Source: Turnera subulata
Lineage: Eukaryota > Streptophyta > Magnoliopsida > Malpighiales > Passifloraceae
Reading direction: 5' to 3'
NCBI GenBank assembly: GCA_028386065.3
Contig: JAKUCV010006130.1
Location: forward strand, 100,352-164,351
DNA: 64,000 bases
Shown here one piece after another: positions 10,219 to 20,245 of this stretch; position 1 is the stretch's first letter; every line of letters starts with the position of its first letter. Made by a program: the position numbers and the translations under genes. Below the pieces are notes generated by a model, which saw nothing but the letters and a program-made list of their open reading frames with translations, was not told the DNA's origin and did not search any database.

Positions 10219-10500
10219 TGAAACCATTTTTTTACTGCATGCTTTTTCCCACGAGACTACAACATTGGTTGGTTATCTCATATCTGAGCAGTTTATGTAA
10301 AGTCCACAAAAAGATAGAAAAAAAAAAAAAAGAGAGATGGGAGGATTCGTAAAAGAAATAAGGATACGGATAATGAAAGGAGCCATACTATTACCAAGTA
10401 ACTAACAATTTATGCCCCCAATACCATTGCTTCGTTATCCTTCCGCTACCATCTTATTCTGGGCGCCAGCTAGAATTCCCTCCCATGCAAATTTGCTTCC
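10219..10500 (+). promoter_or_regulatory. Upstream region of the PPR gene
   Basis: This 282-bp spacer between the Copia A LTR and the PPR start codon must hold the core promoter and 5' UTR. It has an A-tract at about 10319-10332. I see no convincing TATA box. One upstream ATG at 10485 is out of frame with the PPR start. The Copia LTR ends less than 300 bp from the start codon. Confidence 0.35.
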
Positions 10501-13377
10501 ATGTCCACCACTATTTCTATTCCATTCTCTTATTACAATGCCTTCTCCACCTCCATAACACACCAACAGCGAAACCCATCCCTCAAAATCCCAAAAACCA
10601 CTCAAGCCTCTGCTTCCAAAACGCTTTCGCTTTCTCTTAATGACGACACTTGCAAGCAGGGGAGCCTCGAAGAAGCCTTTGAATCATTCACTGCTTCTCT
10701 GTCTGACCGTTCTGCCTCATGTCAGGTTTATCCTGATGAGGTCTATGCGCAGGTTCTCGAACTTTGTGCAACCAATGAAGCTCTATTACAAGGCCGGCAA
10801 ATCCATGCCCATGTAATGAAATCCAGTACAGGGTTGGATTCTGTCTTTATGGATAGTAAGCTTGTGTTTATGTACGGAAAGTGCGGGTCTCTCTCGGATG
10901 CAGAGAAGGTGTTCGAGCAGATGCACGAGAGAACCGTATTTACGTGGAGCGCTATGGTTGGAACTTATATTTGGAATGGTGAGCCTTTGGGAGCTATTGA
11001 GATGTACGGTCGAATGCGGGCCTTGGGTGCTCTTCTTGATTCTTACATTTTTTCTTCCGTGCTTAAGGCGTGCGGTGCAGTTCAAGATGTCAGGTGTGGG
11101 GCTGAAATTCATGGTTTGGTGATTAAATGTGGGTTTGATTCGATATTGTTCGTTGCCAATGCTCTTATCGCAATGTATGCCAAGTGCTATGATGTGGATA
11201 TGGCGAGGAAATTGTTTGACAGAATGCATAGCAAGGGTGATGTGGTGTCATGGAATCCCATAATCACTTCCTATTCTGCAACGGGACAGAGCACAGAGGC
11301 ACTGAGATTGTTTAGAGAAATGCAAATGACTGGTGTTAGAGCGAGCACTTTCACTTTTGTTGCTGCGCTTCAGGCTTGTGAGGACATTTCTTTTAGGAAA
11401 TTGGGGGCGGACATCCATGCTGCTATTTTGAAATCAGGTCAATCTCGTCATGTTTATGTGGCCAATGCTTTACTGGCGATGTATTTTAGATTTGGTCTTG
11501 TAGAGGAGGCCGTAGAAATCTTTGATAAGTTGGATGGAAAGGATGATGTCACTTGGAATTCCATGCTTGCGGGTTTCATTCAAAATGATCTATATGATGA
11601 TGCTTTACAGTTCTTCTACAATTTACAGGATGCTGGTCTAAGTCCAGACTATGTTTCTATAACGGACATCATTGTGGCATCCGGGAGATTTGGCTGTCTG
11701 TTAAATGGAAAAGAACTTCATGCGTATGCAATAAGAAGAGGTTTTGATTCTAGTATACAGCTTGTGAATTCCCTTATAGATATGTATGCCAAATGTTGTT
11801 GCATGAGTTATGCTGGTCGTGCTTTCGACAAGATGCCTGATAAAGATTTCATTTCTTGGACGACTGTTATAGCTGGTTACGCTAATAATAACTGTAATGT
11901 AGAGGCTCTAAGATCGTTCAGGAAATTGCAGATGGAAGGGATGCAGGTGAATTCATTAATGCTTGGGAGCATCTTACAGGTTTGCAGGAGACTGTACTCC
12001 CTGTCGCAGGTAAAAGAAATTCATGGTTTCACCATAAGGAAGGGGTTATCTGATCTCATGCTTTTGAACACAATACTTGATGCATATGGAGACTGTGGAA
12101 GCATCAATTATGCAACTTGTATGTTTGAATCAGTTAAACATAAAGATGTAGTTTCTTGGACAAGCATGATATCATCTTATGTACAAAATGGGCTTGCAAA
12201 TGAAGCTTTCGAAGTTTTAAACTTAATGATAAACTCTGGTATTGAACCTGATTCTATAACTCTAGTGAGCATACTTTCTGCTGCTGCTAGTTTATCTGCC
12301 TTGAAGAAAGGAAAAGAAATTCATGGTTTCATTATCCGGAGAGATTTCATTGTGGAAGGATCAATATCAAACTCTCTTGTGGATATGTATGCTCGCTGTG
12401 GAACTCTAGAAAATGCATATAAGGTTTTTACATGTACAAAAATTGAAAATCTGGTTCTATATACAACAATGATACATGCATATGGCATGCACGGCCGTGG
12501 CAAAGAAGCTGTTAAACTATTCGTGAGAATGATGGATCATGGACAAATTCCTGATCACGTTACTTTCTTGGTAGTTCTCTATGCTTGCAGTCACTCAGGA
12601 TTAGTAGAAGAAGGTAAAAGAATTCTTAAAATCATGAAACGTGAATGTCAGCTGGAGCCCTGGCCAGAGCATTACGCTTGTTTGGTTGATCTTCTAGGCC
12701 GTGCAAATTGCTTAGAAGAGGCATACCAATTTGTAAAAAGCATGCCAATCAAACCTACGGCTGAAATTTGGTGTGCACTCCTCAGGGCTTGCCTGGTTCA
12801 CTCAAATAAAGAACTAGGAGAAGTTGCAGCTCGGAAGCTCTTGGATTTAGATCCAGATAGTCCTGGAAATTATGTTCTCATATCCAATGGCTTTGCTTCG
12901 AGTGGGAGATGGAAAGATGTTGAAGCAGTAAGACTGAGAATGAAGACAACTAGGTTGCACAAAAACCCTGGATGTAGTTGGATTGAGATCGGAAACAAGG
13001 TTCATTCATTCATTGCTAGAGACAAGTCTCATCCAGAGTCTGATGAGATTTACCAACAGTTAGCTCAAATAACTGGGACATTGGAGAGAGAGGGGGACTA
13101 TGTGGCTCAAACGAAGTTTGTTTTCCACAATGTAAAGGAGGAAGAGAAAGTTCAGATGCTTTATGGCCACAGTGAAAGACTGGCCATTGCATATGGCATC
13201 TTACGCACTCCTAAGGGAACTCCCATTAGAATTACAAAGAACCTTCGTATCTGTGAAGATTGCCACACTTTCTGCAGGCTGGTTTCAAAATTCTATGACA
13301 GAGAACTAACTGTGAGGGATGCTAGTAGATTTCATCATTTTGAAGCCGGAGTATGCTCTTGTGGGGATTTCTGGTGA
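10501..13377 (+). CDS. OTP86: DYW-type pentatricopeptide repeat RNA-editing factor, OTP86-like
   Basis: This is an intronless gene of 958 codons. The first ~60 residues are Ser/Thr-rich and fit a chloroplast transit peptide. A long run of P, L and S type PPR motifs follows, with repeated signatures such as LVFMYGKCGSLSDAEKVFEQM, SLIDMYAKC and DVVSWTSMISSYVQNG. After these come the E motifs and a DYW deaminase domain. The zinc/catalytic motif HSE is at residues 890-892 and CEDC at 918-921. The last residues are CGDFW, so DYW is DFW here. Length and sequence agree, from memory, with Arabidopsis OTP86 (At3g63370, about 960 residues), which specifies one C-to-U edit in plastid rps14. Codon-level integrity and the neighbouring MIR167 and ACA genes support orthology. 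The editing target in this species is inferred, not shown. Confidence 0.9.
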   Translation: MSTTISIPFSYYNAFSTSITHQQRNPSLKIPKTTQASASKTLSLSLNDDTCKQGSLEEAFESFTASLSDRSASCQVYPDEVYAQVLELCATNEALLQGRQIHAHVMKSSTGLDSVFMDSKLVFMYGKCGSLSDAEKVFEQMHERTVFTWSAMVGTYIWNGEPLGAIEMYGRMRALGALLDSYIFSSVLKACGAVQDVRCGAEIHGLVIKCGFDSILFVANALIAMYAKCYDVDMARKLFDRMHSKGDVVSWNPIITSYSATGQSTEALRLFREMQMTGVRASTFTFVAALQACEDISFRKLGADIHAAILKSGQSRHVYVANALLAMYFRFGLVEEAVEIFDKLDGKDDVTWNSMLAGFIQNDLYDDALQFFYNLQDAGLSPDYVSITDIIVASGRFGCLLNGKELHAYAIRRGFDSSIQLVNSLIDMYAKCCCMSYAGRAFDKMPDKDFISWTTVIAGYANNNCNVEALRSFRKLQMEGMQVNSLMLGSILQVCRRLYSLSQVKEIHGFTIRKGLSDLMLLNTILDAYGDCGSINYATCMFESVKHKDVVSWTSMISSYVQNGLANEAFEVLNLMINSGIEPDSITLVSILSAAASLSALKKGKEIHGFIIRRDFIVEGSISNSLVDMYARCGTLENAYKVFTCTKIENLVLYTTMIHAYGMHGRGKEAVKLFVRMMDHGQIPDHVTFLVVLYACSHSGLVEEGKRILKIMKRECQLEPWPEHYACLVDLLGRANCLEEAYQFVKSMPIKPTAEIWCALLRACLVHSNKELGEVAARKLLDLDPDSPGNYVLISNGFASSGRWKDVEAVRLRMKTTRLHKNPGCSWIEIGNKVHSFIARDKSHPESDEIYQQLAQITGTLEREGDYVAQTKFVFHNVKEEEKVQMLYGHSERLAIAYGILRTPKGTPIRITKNLRICEDCHTFCRLVSKFYDRELTVRDASRFHHFEAGVCSCGDFW

Positions 13378-14247
13378 CTCCAAGTTCGCATGTGAGATTG
13401 CTCAAGGACGTTTTGGATTCATTCTTGCTGCTTTACTTCAGTGGAAGCACCCTCCAACGGGAAGCTTTCCTTTCTTTTGTCACCATTTAAGATGCTATTC
13501 AAATGTGTACAGGCTGAGGTGTAGATCAAAATATTAACGGGTAGGAAGGATTTGGGGTTAACATCATGGAAATGGTCTCACTGAGTTTAGACCCTGAAGT
13601 TGCTTCTGTCCTGCATTTTTTTATGCAAAGTTAATACGAGATGACTTCAAAGCATCCATCAGACTAGATGATAAAAGTTGGCCGCATGTAACAACTTGAC
13701 ATATCCCTTATTTTCGGAACTGCTATGCTTGAAACTATTGGTGGGAGAAGAAAGGCACGGATTTATGCTGGTATGCCAATTTCTTTGCCTTGTGTTAGTT
13801 CTTTTGCATATTTTTGCCCACGATCCTCACTGTTAATTTGTGATTCATGATGAGTTTTTGCTATTGGATTTGTAGTGATGCTGAATTCACAACACACATC
13901 CAACATAACTGATGCAATTGCTATTGCATTCATCTTGTAATGGGAGAAGTAGTAGTTTGAGGTGTGACTGCCGTGTCTCTCGCAGCAAGTTTTAAATTTT
14001 CATCAATGAATTGATGGCTACAGTGATAGCGCACCCGACAGATTCTTCACTTCGGGAGCTTCTGTTTGTCTGGACATTTATTTTTCACTCCTCTTAGCAT
14101 GAAAATCAATGAGAAAGGACCGTTGAGGTTAATGATAATCACTATCCACGGGCAGTCTTGAACAGAACGCACCTGCTTGCATATCAGACCTACTATCAGG
14201 TTCTCAACTTCCTGAATCATAATTAGAGAGTATTTAACTCCCTTCAG

Positions 14248-14398
14248 AGCATAGGTGATGGCCGGGAGCAGTTGAGGGTAGATTCAGGCCCTGAGAAGCT
14301 AAGCTTTACTGGAGAATCTATGGAAGAGGAAATGCTAAAACATTTTATTCATGTTCACAATATGCAAACACGAGGAAAAAAGGCAAAGAAATATGCAG
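14248..14398 (+). other. Exon-like open stretch, unidentified
   Basis: A 151-base open stretch lies between an acceptor-like TTCAG (ending 14247) and a donor-like GTACGT (14399). It reads SIGDGREQLRVDSG..FTGESMEEEMLKHF..GKKAKKYA, a charged peptide with no family that I recognise. A similar shorter stretch (GGRRKARIYA followed by GTATGC) ends near 13770. These may be exons of an unannotated gene, relics of a transposase gene, or chance. Confidence 0.25.
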
Positions 14399-14568
14399 GT
14401 ACGTGAAACTGTAATCTGGCGCAAATATGTGTTTATATGTATATATTCAACTGATATATTTTGTCGAATATTTATCTCATAATGGGTTAACAACTTAAAG
14501 AGTTAAGACAGTGACTATTACGGCCGGCTTAACCTCTGGGTAGCTTGGCTAAGTCGCAGATCCGCCCA

Positions 14569-14804
14569 TCACACCGAGAGGGAAACCCTGTAGCATGGCA
14601 AGCCTGTCTTGGTGTAGTGCCTCAAAGGTTCTGTTTTGATGTTGCCAATTATGTATCCCAAGGGAACTAAGCAAACGTCCTGCTTGATGTTCATCTTAAG
14701 CCAGGGATACGATGTTCCACGCGTTATCCTAGAGCCATCATAAGTTTGTATACCTAGTCTGAACTCTGAAGTCAATGTTTTTGCATGTTCCTGCAATGTG
14801 CGTG
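14569..14804 (-). other. Possible terminal exon on the minus strand, unidentified
   Basis: On the minus strand an acceptor-like TTGCAG is followed by about 75 open codons (EHAKTLTSEFRLGIQTYDGS..YPWLKMNIKQDVCLVPLGYI..) and a TGA. Composition is protein-like but I do not recognise the family. No upstream exon was found. It may be a fragment of a host gene or of a transposon protein. Confidence 0.25.
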
Positions 14805-16250
14805 AGATTAGTTAGAATCAACCCTAGGAAGGGCTAAAACCATGAAACTTGGTTTAGTATGGAGTATGCAGATAAGTTAGCTTGTTAGAAATAATTAACC
14901 TCCAGAGCATGATTCCTTTTTTTTTTTTTTTGAACCGTGGAAACTTTCCAGAGCATGATTCGAAGTCAATATTTTTATGCAACAGTCTTTAGCCATTCTT
15001 TTCACCCTTGGTTTATACCTCAGACCTTTGAACTTTTACTTTTGCTTTACCTGCATCTTTCAACCTTCATTATTGCTCATTGGATGCACTTGCCTGGTCC
15101 GTACTCTAGGTCTGTTTATGCATGGAAACAGACGATACATGATACATCTGGAAAGCTTGAGCCCTGTTGGCTTGTGGATAGGAAATTACTTTACTCCCTC
15201 TGTTTCTCAAGGTAGGACGTTGTAGGTTTTTTTTTTTTTTTGGCCTCAAAATATAAGACATGTTGGGAGTTCCAATAAGCATTCAATTAATTTATTTCAT
15301 GTTTAGCTCTTATCTAACAACCTATAATAATTAATGTTTTAAGTGAAGAATACAAAAGTTTAATTTGTCAGAATCTTAAACTCTATTAATAAAATTATGG
15401 AGTGCAAAATTTTTAAACAGACTTGTATTGAGCAATGTACTTCTACACCGAGCCTTCAACAACCTCATGGAATAAATTCTAGGCTATAAAACTGTGTCTC
15501 TTTCTGGATGGCAGAGTAGCTGTACCTTAATTGTTAGCAATTGCATACCAATTTCATAAAAGTAAAAAATGAAGAGAGAAAGGTCGGCATGCCAAAAGCA
15601 AAGAAGAGATTTCTATTAATTATTTTCACCAGCAGTATATAATGATACAGTGCATTATGTGAGGGCCAGTATAGAGTAGCTTTCCTCCTGTAACTGCTGT
15701 GGAGTCTAATACTTTTAACGATATATCTGCATTTCTGCTGCCAGGGGACATAAATGCATATTCTACAGCGATCCCATCCATATTCTGCTGCCAGGATTTT
15801 CATCAAGCCCTTTCTCAATTCATGAATACATTTGACTTTTGGTGCTACATTCAATTTCGCGGTACCATTGTTGATACCCATCTGGAAAACGAGGACATTT
15901 TTTTTGTTTTGTTGAAGAAAACGAGGATATTTACTCGTAATAGCTTTTGCTAAATCTCTAAATATATCGTTTTATTCAATGAACATGCTTGATTAAGGTA
16001 AAACTTGAACTTGGTTTCTACCTTCTTTGTTTATTACCTTTTCAAGGTTACCTGCGCTCGCGCTTGCCCTAGAAAAGGTTGAAACCGGGTTGCAAGTACC
16101 TTTTATGTACAAAAGAGCTTTTTTTTTTTTTAATAACTCCCACTCAAGCTTGTCTAAGGTTTTAGCACAACAATAAAAGATATGATTAGCTTTAATTTCA
16201 TCCAGAAAAAAAAAAGTTTGTTTAAATTATCTAAATTATAAAGAGGAGAT

Positions 16251-17075
16251 TTTTTTTTTTTGTCGAAAGTTAAATATCATTAATTATAACATAAAATACA
16301 CTTGGATAGATGCTAGAGTTGGTAACTCTAAGATTCCAAGAAAATTACAAATACTCAAATAAGAAGAACATAACACAGTGAACATATAGGGGAGACTAAA
16401 CAATCTAACAAACCGAAGTAAATACTGATACTGGTCTTCCGTGGAGCTAATCTGCAAGGACTTAGAAGATTTGAGTGTGGCCCAAAAAGCCACGGGTTGT
16501 CGGGGAAGTAAGAAAGCGTTCTTCACGAAGAAGGGTCTTGTAGATGACAGGATACACAATCTAAACAACTTTTGGAAAGAAAAGTCGTTCCCATAGGCCG
16601 AACCCAACGGCACTCATGAATCAAAACTAACGGCTCTTACAGAGGGAAACCACCCAAAGAAGACATTAACAACGGGATGAAAGAGACGTGAGAACTCCCA
16701 CCCGTATACTAAAACTTCACCATAATGCTTCGCCTCGCCTCCCACTCGAAGTAAATCACCAACACGAGAACAAGATTCTCCCATCCATGACTTGCTTACC
16801 GGAAAGCTTGACCTTGCCCATGGGAAGAACAAAATACTCTCACAAGGAGAAACACTCTCACAAGGAGAACAACTCTCACAATGAGAATAACTTTTATTCC
16901 CATATAAGGGTACTAGATCTACAATAATACTAAAAGAGTAAGAAGATGAAGTAGAGAAGTGGAGGGTTCACCATGGATGGTGAAGGAACCATCCATGGCA
17001 ACCCCCATTTTGAATTTTAAAGAAGAGAAAAACTAGAGAGAAGGAGGAGCCTCTCTCACTAGAATTTGAAATTTG
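16251..17075 (-). mobile_element. Poly(A)-tailed retroinsertion with an 18-bp target duplication
   Basis: The insert ends on the minus strand in an A tract (T run 16250-16261). It is flanked by AAATTATAAAGAGGAGAT at 16233-16250 and the same sequence with one extra T at 17076-17094. A poly(A) tail plus a long target duplication is the mark of LINE-mediated insertion. Read from 17075 downward it starts near a pyrimidine-rich CTCCTCCTTCTCTCTAG stretch, passes GTGAGAGT-rich repeats (about 16840-16885), and has no intact protein frame. It may be a non-autonomous LINE derivative or a retrocopied transcript; the donor is unknown. Confidence 0.7.
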
Positions 17076-17150
17076 AAATTTATAAAGAGGAGATAAATTT
17101 AAACAATAACATTGAAAGATATCTTGGTTGAAGAAAAGTGTTTAGAGTTG

Positions 17151-17570
17151 TTTTTTTTATCTGTCCGAAGCATAAATACATATAATTGATGTTTAAGTCT
17201 GATCAATACAAATCAACCTATCCTACCCAGGTGTGTAGGTGGGTGGCAGGTTATCCAAGGAGGAGGGACATCCTCTCTAATTGTGGCCTTAGCGAGCCAA
17301 TCAGCTACTTTGTTAGCACCTCTAGGGATTGATACAAACTTACAATGGGGAAGAAGTCTTACAAGATATTTGATCTCCATAATAATAATCCGTACTAAAG
17401 TTGTTTAAAATTTGTAAAATGACAGCTTCTAATGGGAGAGATTTTTTTCCTGAAACAACAGTTTGAATGGGAGAGGGAGTATATAAGAAGAGACTAACAG
17501 CGTTGAATGTTCCGTTGAATGTTGGCTTGGAAACCTGCATCGTATTCATTCAGGCCTACGCCTAGTTAGG
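17151..17570 (-). pseudogene. LINE 3' end: RNase H (RVT_3-like) remnant
   Basis: The minus strand encodes IKYLVRLLPHCKFVSIPRG, ANKVADWLAKATIREDV and PPPWITCHPPTHLG around 17225-17390. This is the typical C-terminal RNase H-like domain and tail of plant L1-type retroelements, with the ANxVADWLA motif. Upstream codons carry stops. A short A-tail (T run at about 17151-17158) marks the 3' end. It is a 5'-truncated, dead copy. No clear target duplication was found. Confidence 0.65.
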
Positions 17571-18113
17571 CTGAAGATGGATCGGTAGATCTGTTTGTAG
17601 CAGGCTTGGCTAGTAGCAATAGCCCCTAGAGTTTTAGGTGCCCAAAGTGGATGAAGTAAACAACCACTATATTGGTAACACGTAACAAAGAAATCTGATC
17701 ATCGACTTTAATCTCAACAGAACAAAAGACCTCTCTTCAGAAAAGAGAGTGCTATGGTTACAGCTACAGCCTTTATGCGGTACTTGCAGCACCTCACATA
17801 TCGGTTCTTGAAGGTAATAGTATTAAAAGCTAGGGCACAGATGGCAATAGCTTACTATCTTCTTTTCTTTACTGGTGACATAACCCTCCCACTACTTTCC
17901 CTTTTAAGAATTATTAACCCTCTTACATGGGAATTGGTAAGTGTGTAAACAGTACTCTTTCCTAGAATAATGTTTTATGTACATGATTTGTACGAATTAA
18001 TGTGGCAAATGATGATGAGTAATGTACGTATAGACTAGTTGAGGGCTAATGTTTTCCTTTCTCTTCTTTCTTGTTTTATCATTGGGTAAATAACATATAT
18101 ATATATATATATA
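17571..18113. other. Spacer without a gene
   Basis: AT-rich sequence between the LINE remnant and the first MITE, with a (TA)n run at about 18095-18114. No gene, RNA or terminal repeat is seen. Confidence 0.5.
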
Positions 18114-18344
18114 TAGGGTCTGTATTATTTCAAAAATATCGTTTCGGAGTCTGTATTTTTTTTGTTCTTTTTAAGGGTCTATACTCTTTTTTTTCGTTCC
18201 TTTTAGAGGTCTCAGGCAGCCTCGCTGATGACGTGGACTGTCCGAGACCCCTAAAAGGAATAAAAAATAAGAGTACAGATCCGTAAAAGGGACAAGAAAT
18301 AGTGCAGACTCCCAAACGATATTTTTGAAATAGTATGGACCCTA
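18114..18344. mobile_element. Fold-back MITE, copy 1
   Basis: A 231-bp element is nearly self-complementary over its full length. The left end AGGGTCTGTATTATTTCAAA mirrors the right end TTTGAAATAGTATGGACCCT, and the arms converge on a GC-rich centre (GCAGCC..GACGTGGACTG, about 18216-18242). It is flanked by TATA-type sequence. There is no coding capacity. The family is not identified; the TA-rich flank does not allow a firm target duplication. Confidence 0.85.
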
Positions 18345-18412
18345 TAATTTTCTGCTATTTTTTCAAATTTCAAGATAAGGGTAGAAATTTATTAGTTTCG
18401 GATGAGAAGTTA

Positions 18413-18644
18413 TAGGGTCCGTACTATTTCAAAAGTATCGTTTGGGGGTCTGTACTATTTTTTGTCCCTTTTATAGCCTGCACTCTTATTTTTTATTCCT
18501 TTTAAGGGTCTCGGGCAGTCCACGTCATCAGCGGGGCTGCCCAAGACCCCTAAAAAAAACTTAAAAAAAGAATATAGACCCGTAAAAGAGACAAAAAATA
18601 ATACAAACCCTCTAATGATATTTTTGAAATAGTACGAACCCTAT
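18413..18644. mobile_element. Fold-back MITE, copy 2
   Basis: Second member of the same family, 68 bp after copy 1. It starts AGGGTCCGTACTATTTC and ends GAAATAGTACGAACCCT. Its central segment (GCAGTCCACGTCATCAGC, about 18516-18533) is the reverse complement of the centre of copy 1, so the two insertions are in opposite orientation despite their symmetric arms. Confidence 0.85.
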
Positions 18645-18660
18645 ATATGCGACTTATCTT

Positions 18661-20127
18661 TTTATCATTCATGAGTTCTTTATTGTTTTAGACATAATTT
18701 TCCTTCGAAAATAATCTACGTACTCGGCAAAACTAGCGGATCTATTTGGCAGAAGCAATGACTACAGGGCTAGCAGACATTGTAGTTATACGACCGCGTG
18801 ATTTTACCGAAATCCAACCATCATCCCCATAGACACTGTGACCACCATTATTTGCATAGGAACAAAAGAAGGGAGAGAGAGAGAGTTTAGCTAGCTAGCG
18901 AGCATTAAATCACCAGAACTGTGAATTGACAACTGAATTAGAAACAAAGCAAAAAAACATGTAGCCAAAGCGAGAGAGAGAGAAAAAAGAGCAAGGCATG
19001 CCAGGGCCAGGTGCAAGTAATCCAAAACACTGCATTGGAAAACTAAACCCATTACACTGAAGAAGCCAATAATTGCAGGATAGCAGTAGTGACCTTGTGG
19101 CTGGGCATGAGGAGGAACAGTCACATTTGGAAGGTGTTTAATTGTGGTACGATGCCTATGGATCCTCCTCTACTACTCACATACTCATAGTCTTGCAAAA
19201 TTAATACTCCTACTACTTACACAGAGCAGGAGAGAGAGCTCATAAATCCTACTAAGTCATAAAACCTGACCCTGCCATGCCGCCCTACATTTCTACCACC
19301 TGTGACTCTAAAACACCACCCTCCTTTATCATCCATCTATATACCTATGCCTTCCCTATCTAGCTATATCTACTCTTCTCTCTTTCTCTTTCTCCTCGCT
19401 TAGCTGTCCACATGATTCTTCTTTTAATTCACTGTTACAACACAAGCAGGGTTATGATTCTCTCCATCTAACTACTTAATTAACATATGTCTTCCAACCT
19501 TTGTGTATATATTTCGCTAGTCCCCCCATCTTACGACGACACTACTACTACGGCTTCTCAATTCCTTTCTTTTTCAGTCTTGCTTAATCTTTACAGCCTT
19601 TGTTTCTGTTTCATTTAAGCTCTATTATTTCGTTTAGCTTGATGGTAGTGAAAAAGGGAAAATGATTATGAAGGTAGTCGCAAGATATGATTTTCTTAGC
19701 TCCACACTGAATATGCACACACATCTTCCCAGTTTTGATTCAATTCTTAGATAGGTCCTAGAAGAAGATCCGCTTTACATTCACCTCTTGCATTCTTGGA
19801 TTATTACACGCTTTCACCTCTTTGAACAACATATAGTTTCAGCCTCTTTCAAGGGCTTTACAATGCTTACATTCTTCTCTGTTGGTAACCAAATGGAAGG
19901 TTTTTCCACTGTGTTTTCTTGAGTTCTGATCGAGTTTTGCATTTTTCAGCTTTGTGTTCTATATATAGGAACTATTTTTCTTATAATTTGCGCCCCTTCA
20001 TACTTTTTAACCTCGTAAAGAGGAAGCATGCTCATTTTTTTTTTTTTTTACCCTAGCTATTGGGAGTAACGGCGACATGGTATTTTCCGAGAGTTGACTT
20101 GCTATATTGCACGTTGATGAAGAAGTT
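18661..20127 (+). promoter_or_regulatory. Upstream region of the first MIR167 locus
   Basis: No protein gene is visible. The stretch should contain the promoter and 5' part of the primary transcript. TATA-like candidates are GTATATATTT near 19505 and CTATATATAGG near 19960; neither can be chosen from sequence alone. GA and CT repeats occur near 18868, 18972 and 19375. Confidence 0.35.
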
Positions 20128-20245
20128 CACCAGGGAAAAAGTGAAGCTGCCAGCATGATCTAGCTTTAGTTAGAGGAAGAGGTTGAGGCTAACCCTAGCT
20201 AGGTCATGCTCTGACAGCCTCACTCCTTCCCATTTGGGGACCCAA
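20128..20245 (+). ncRNA. MIR167: MIR167 precursor, copy 1
   Basis: The 21-nt miR167 sequence (starts TGAAGCTGCC, ends ATGATCTA) lies at 20142-20162. The opposite arm, GGTCATGCTCTGACAGCC followed by TCACT (20202-20224), pairs with it with a few mismatches and a two-base bulge. This forms a compact hairpin with a loop of about 40 bases. miR167 guides cleavage of ARF6 and ARF8 mRNAs in plants, controlling auxin responses in flowers and roots. The locus is 6.8 kb downstream of the OTP86-like gene and on the same strand. In Arabidopsis MIR167b (At3g63375) is next to OTP86, so this or copy 2 is the expected syntenic locus. Confidence 0.93.

Larger units (their letters stand above)
13378..16250. other. 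Spacer downstream of the PPR gene
   Basis: About 2.9 kb with no confident gene. The first few hundred bases should be the PPR 3' UTR. Two exon-like stretches (14248-14398 plus and 14569-14796 minus) are listed separately. The rest is AT-rich with T tracts near 14918, 15226, 16120 and 16205. A sequence near 15190 (TACTCCCTCTGTTTC) resembles the end of Stowaway-type MITEs, but I could not find its partner. Confidence 0.5.

Noticed and set aside
10786..11229. 147-codon open frame on the minus strand within the PPR gene
   Set aside because: Shadow of the PPR coding sequence with no domain.
15190..15260. Stowaway MITE suggested by TACTCCCTCTGTTTC
   Set aside because: No matching inverted end or TA duplication was found downstream.
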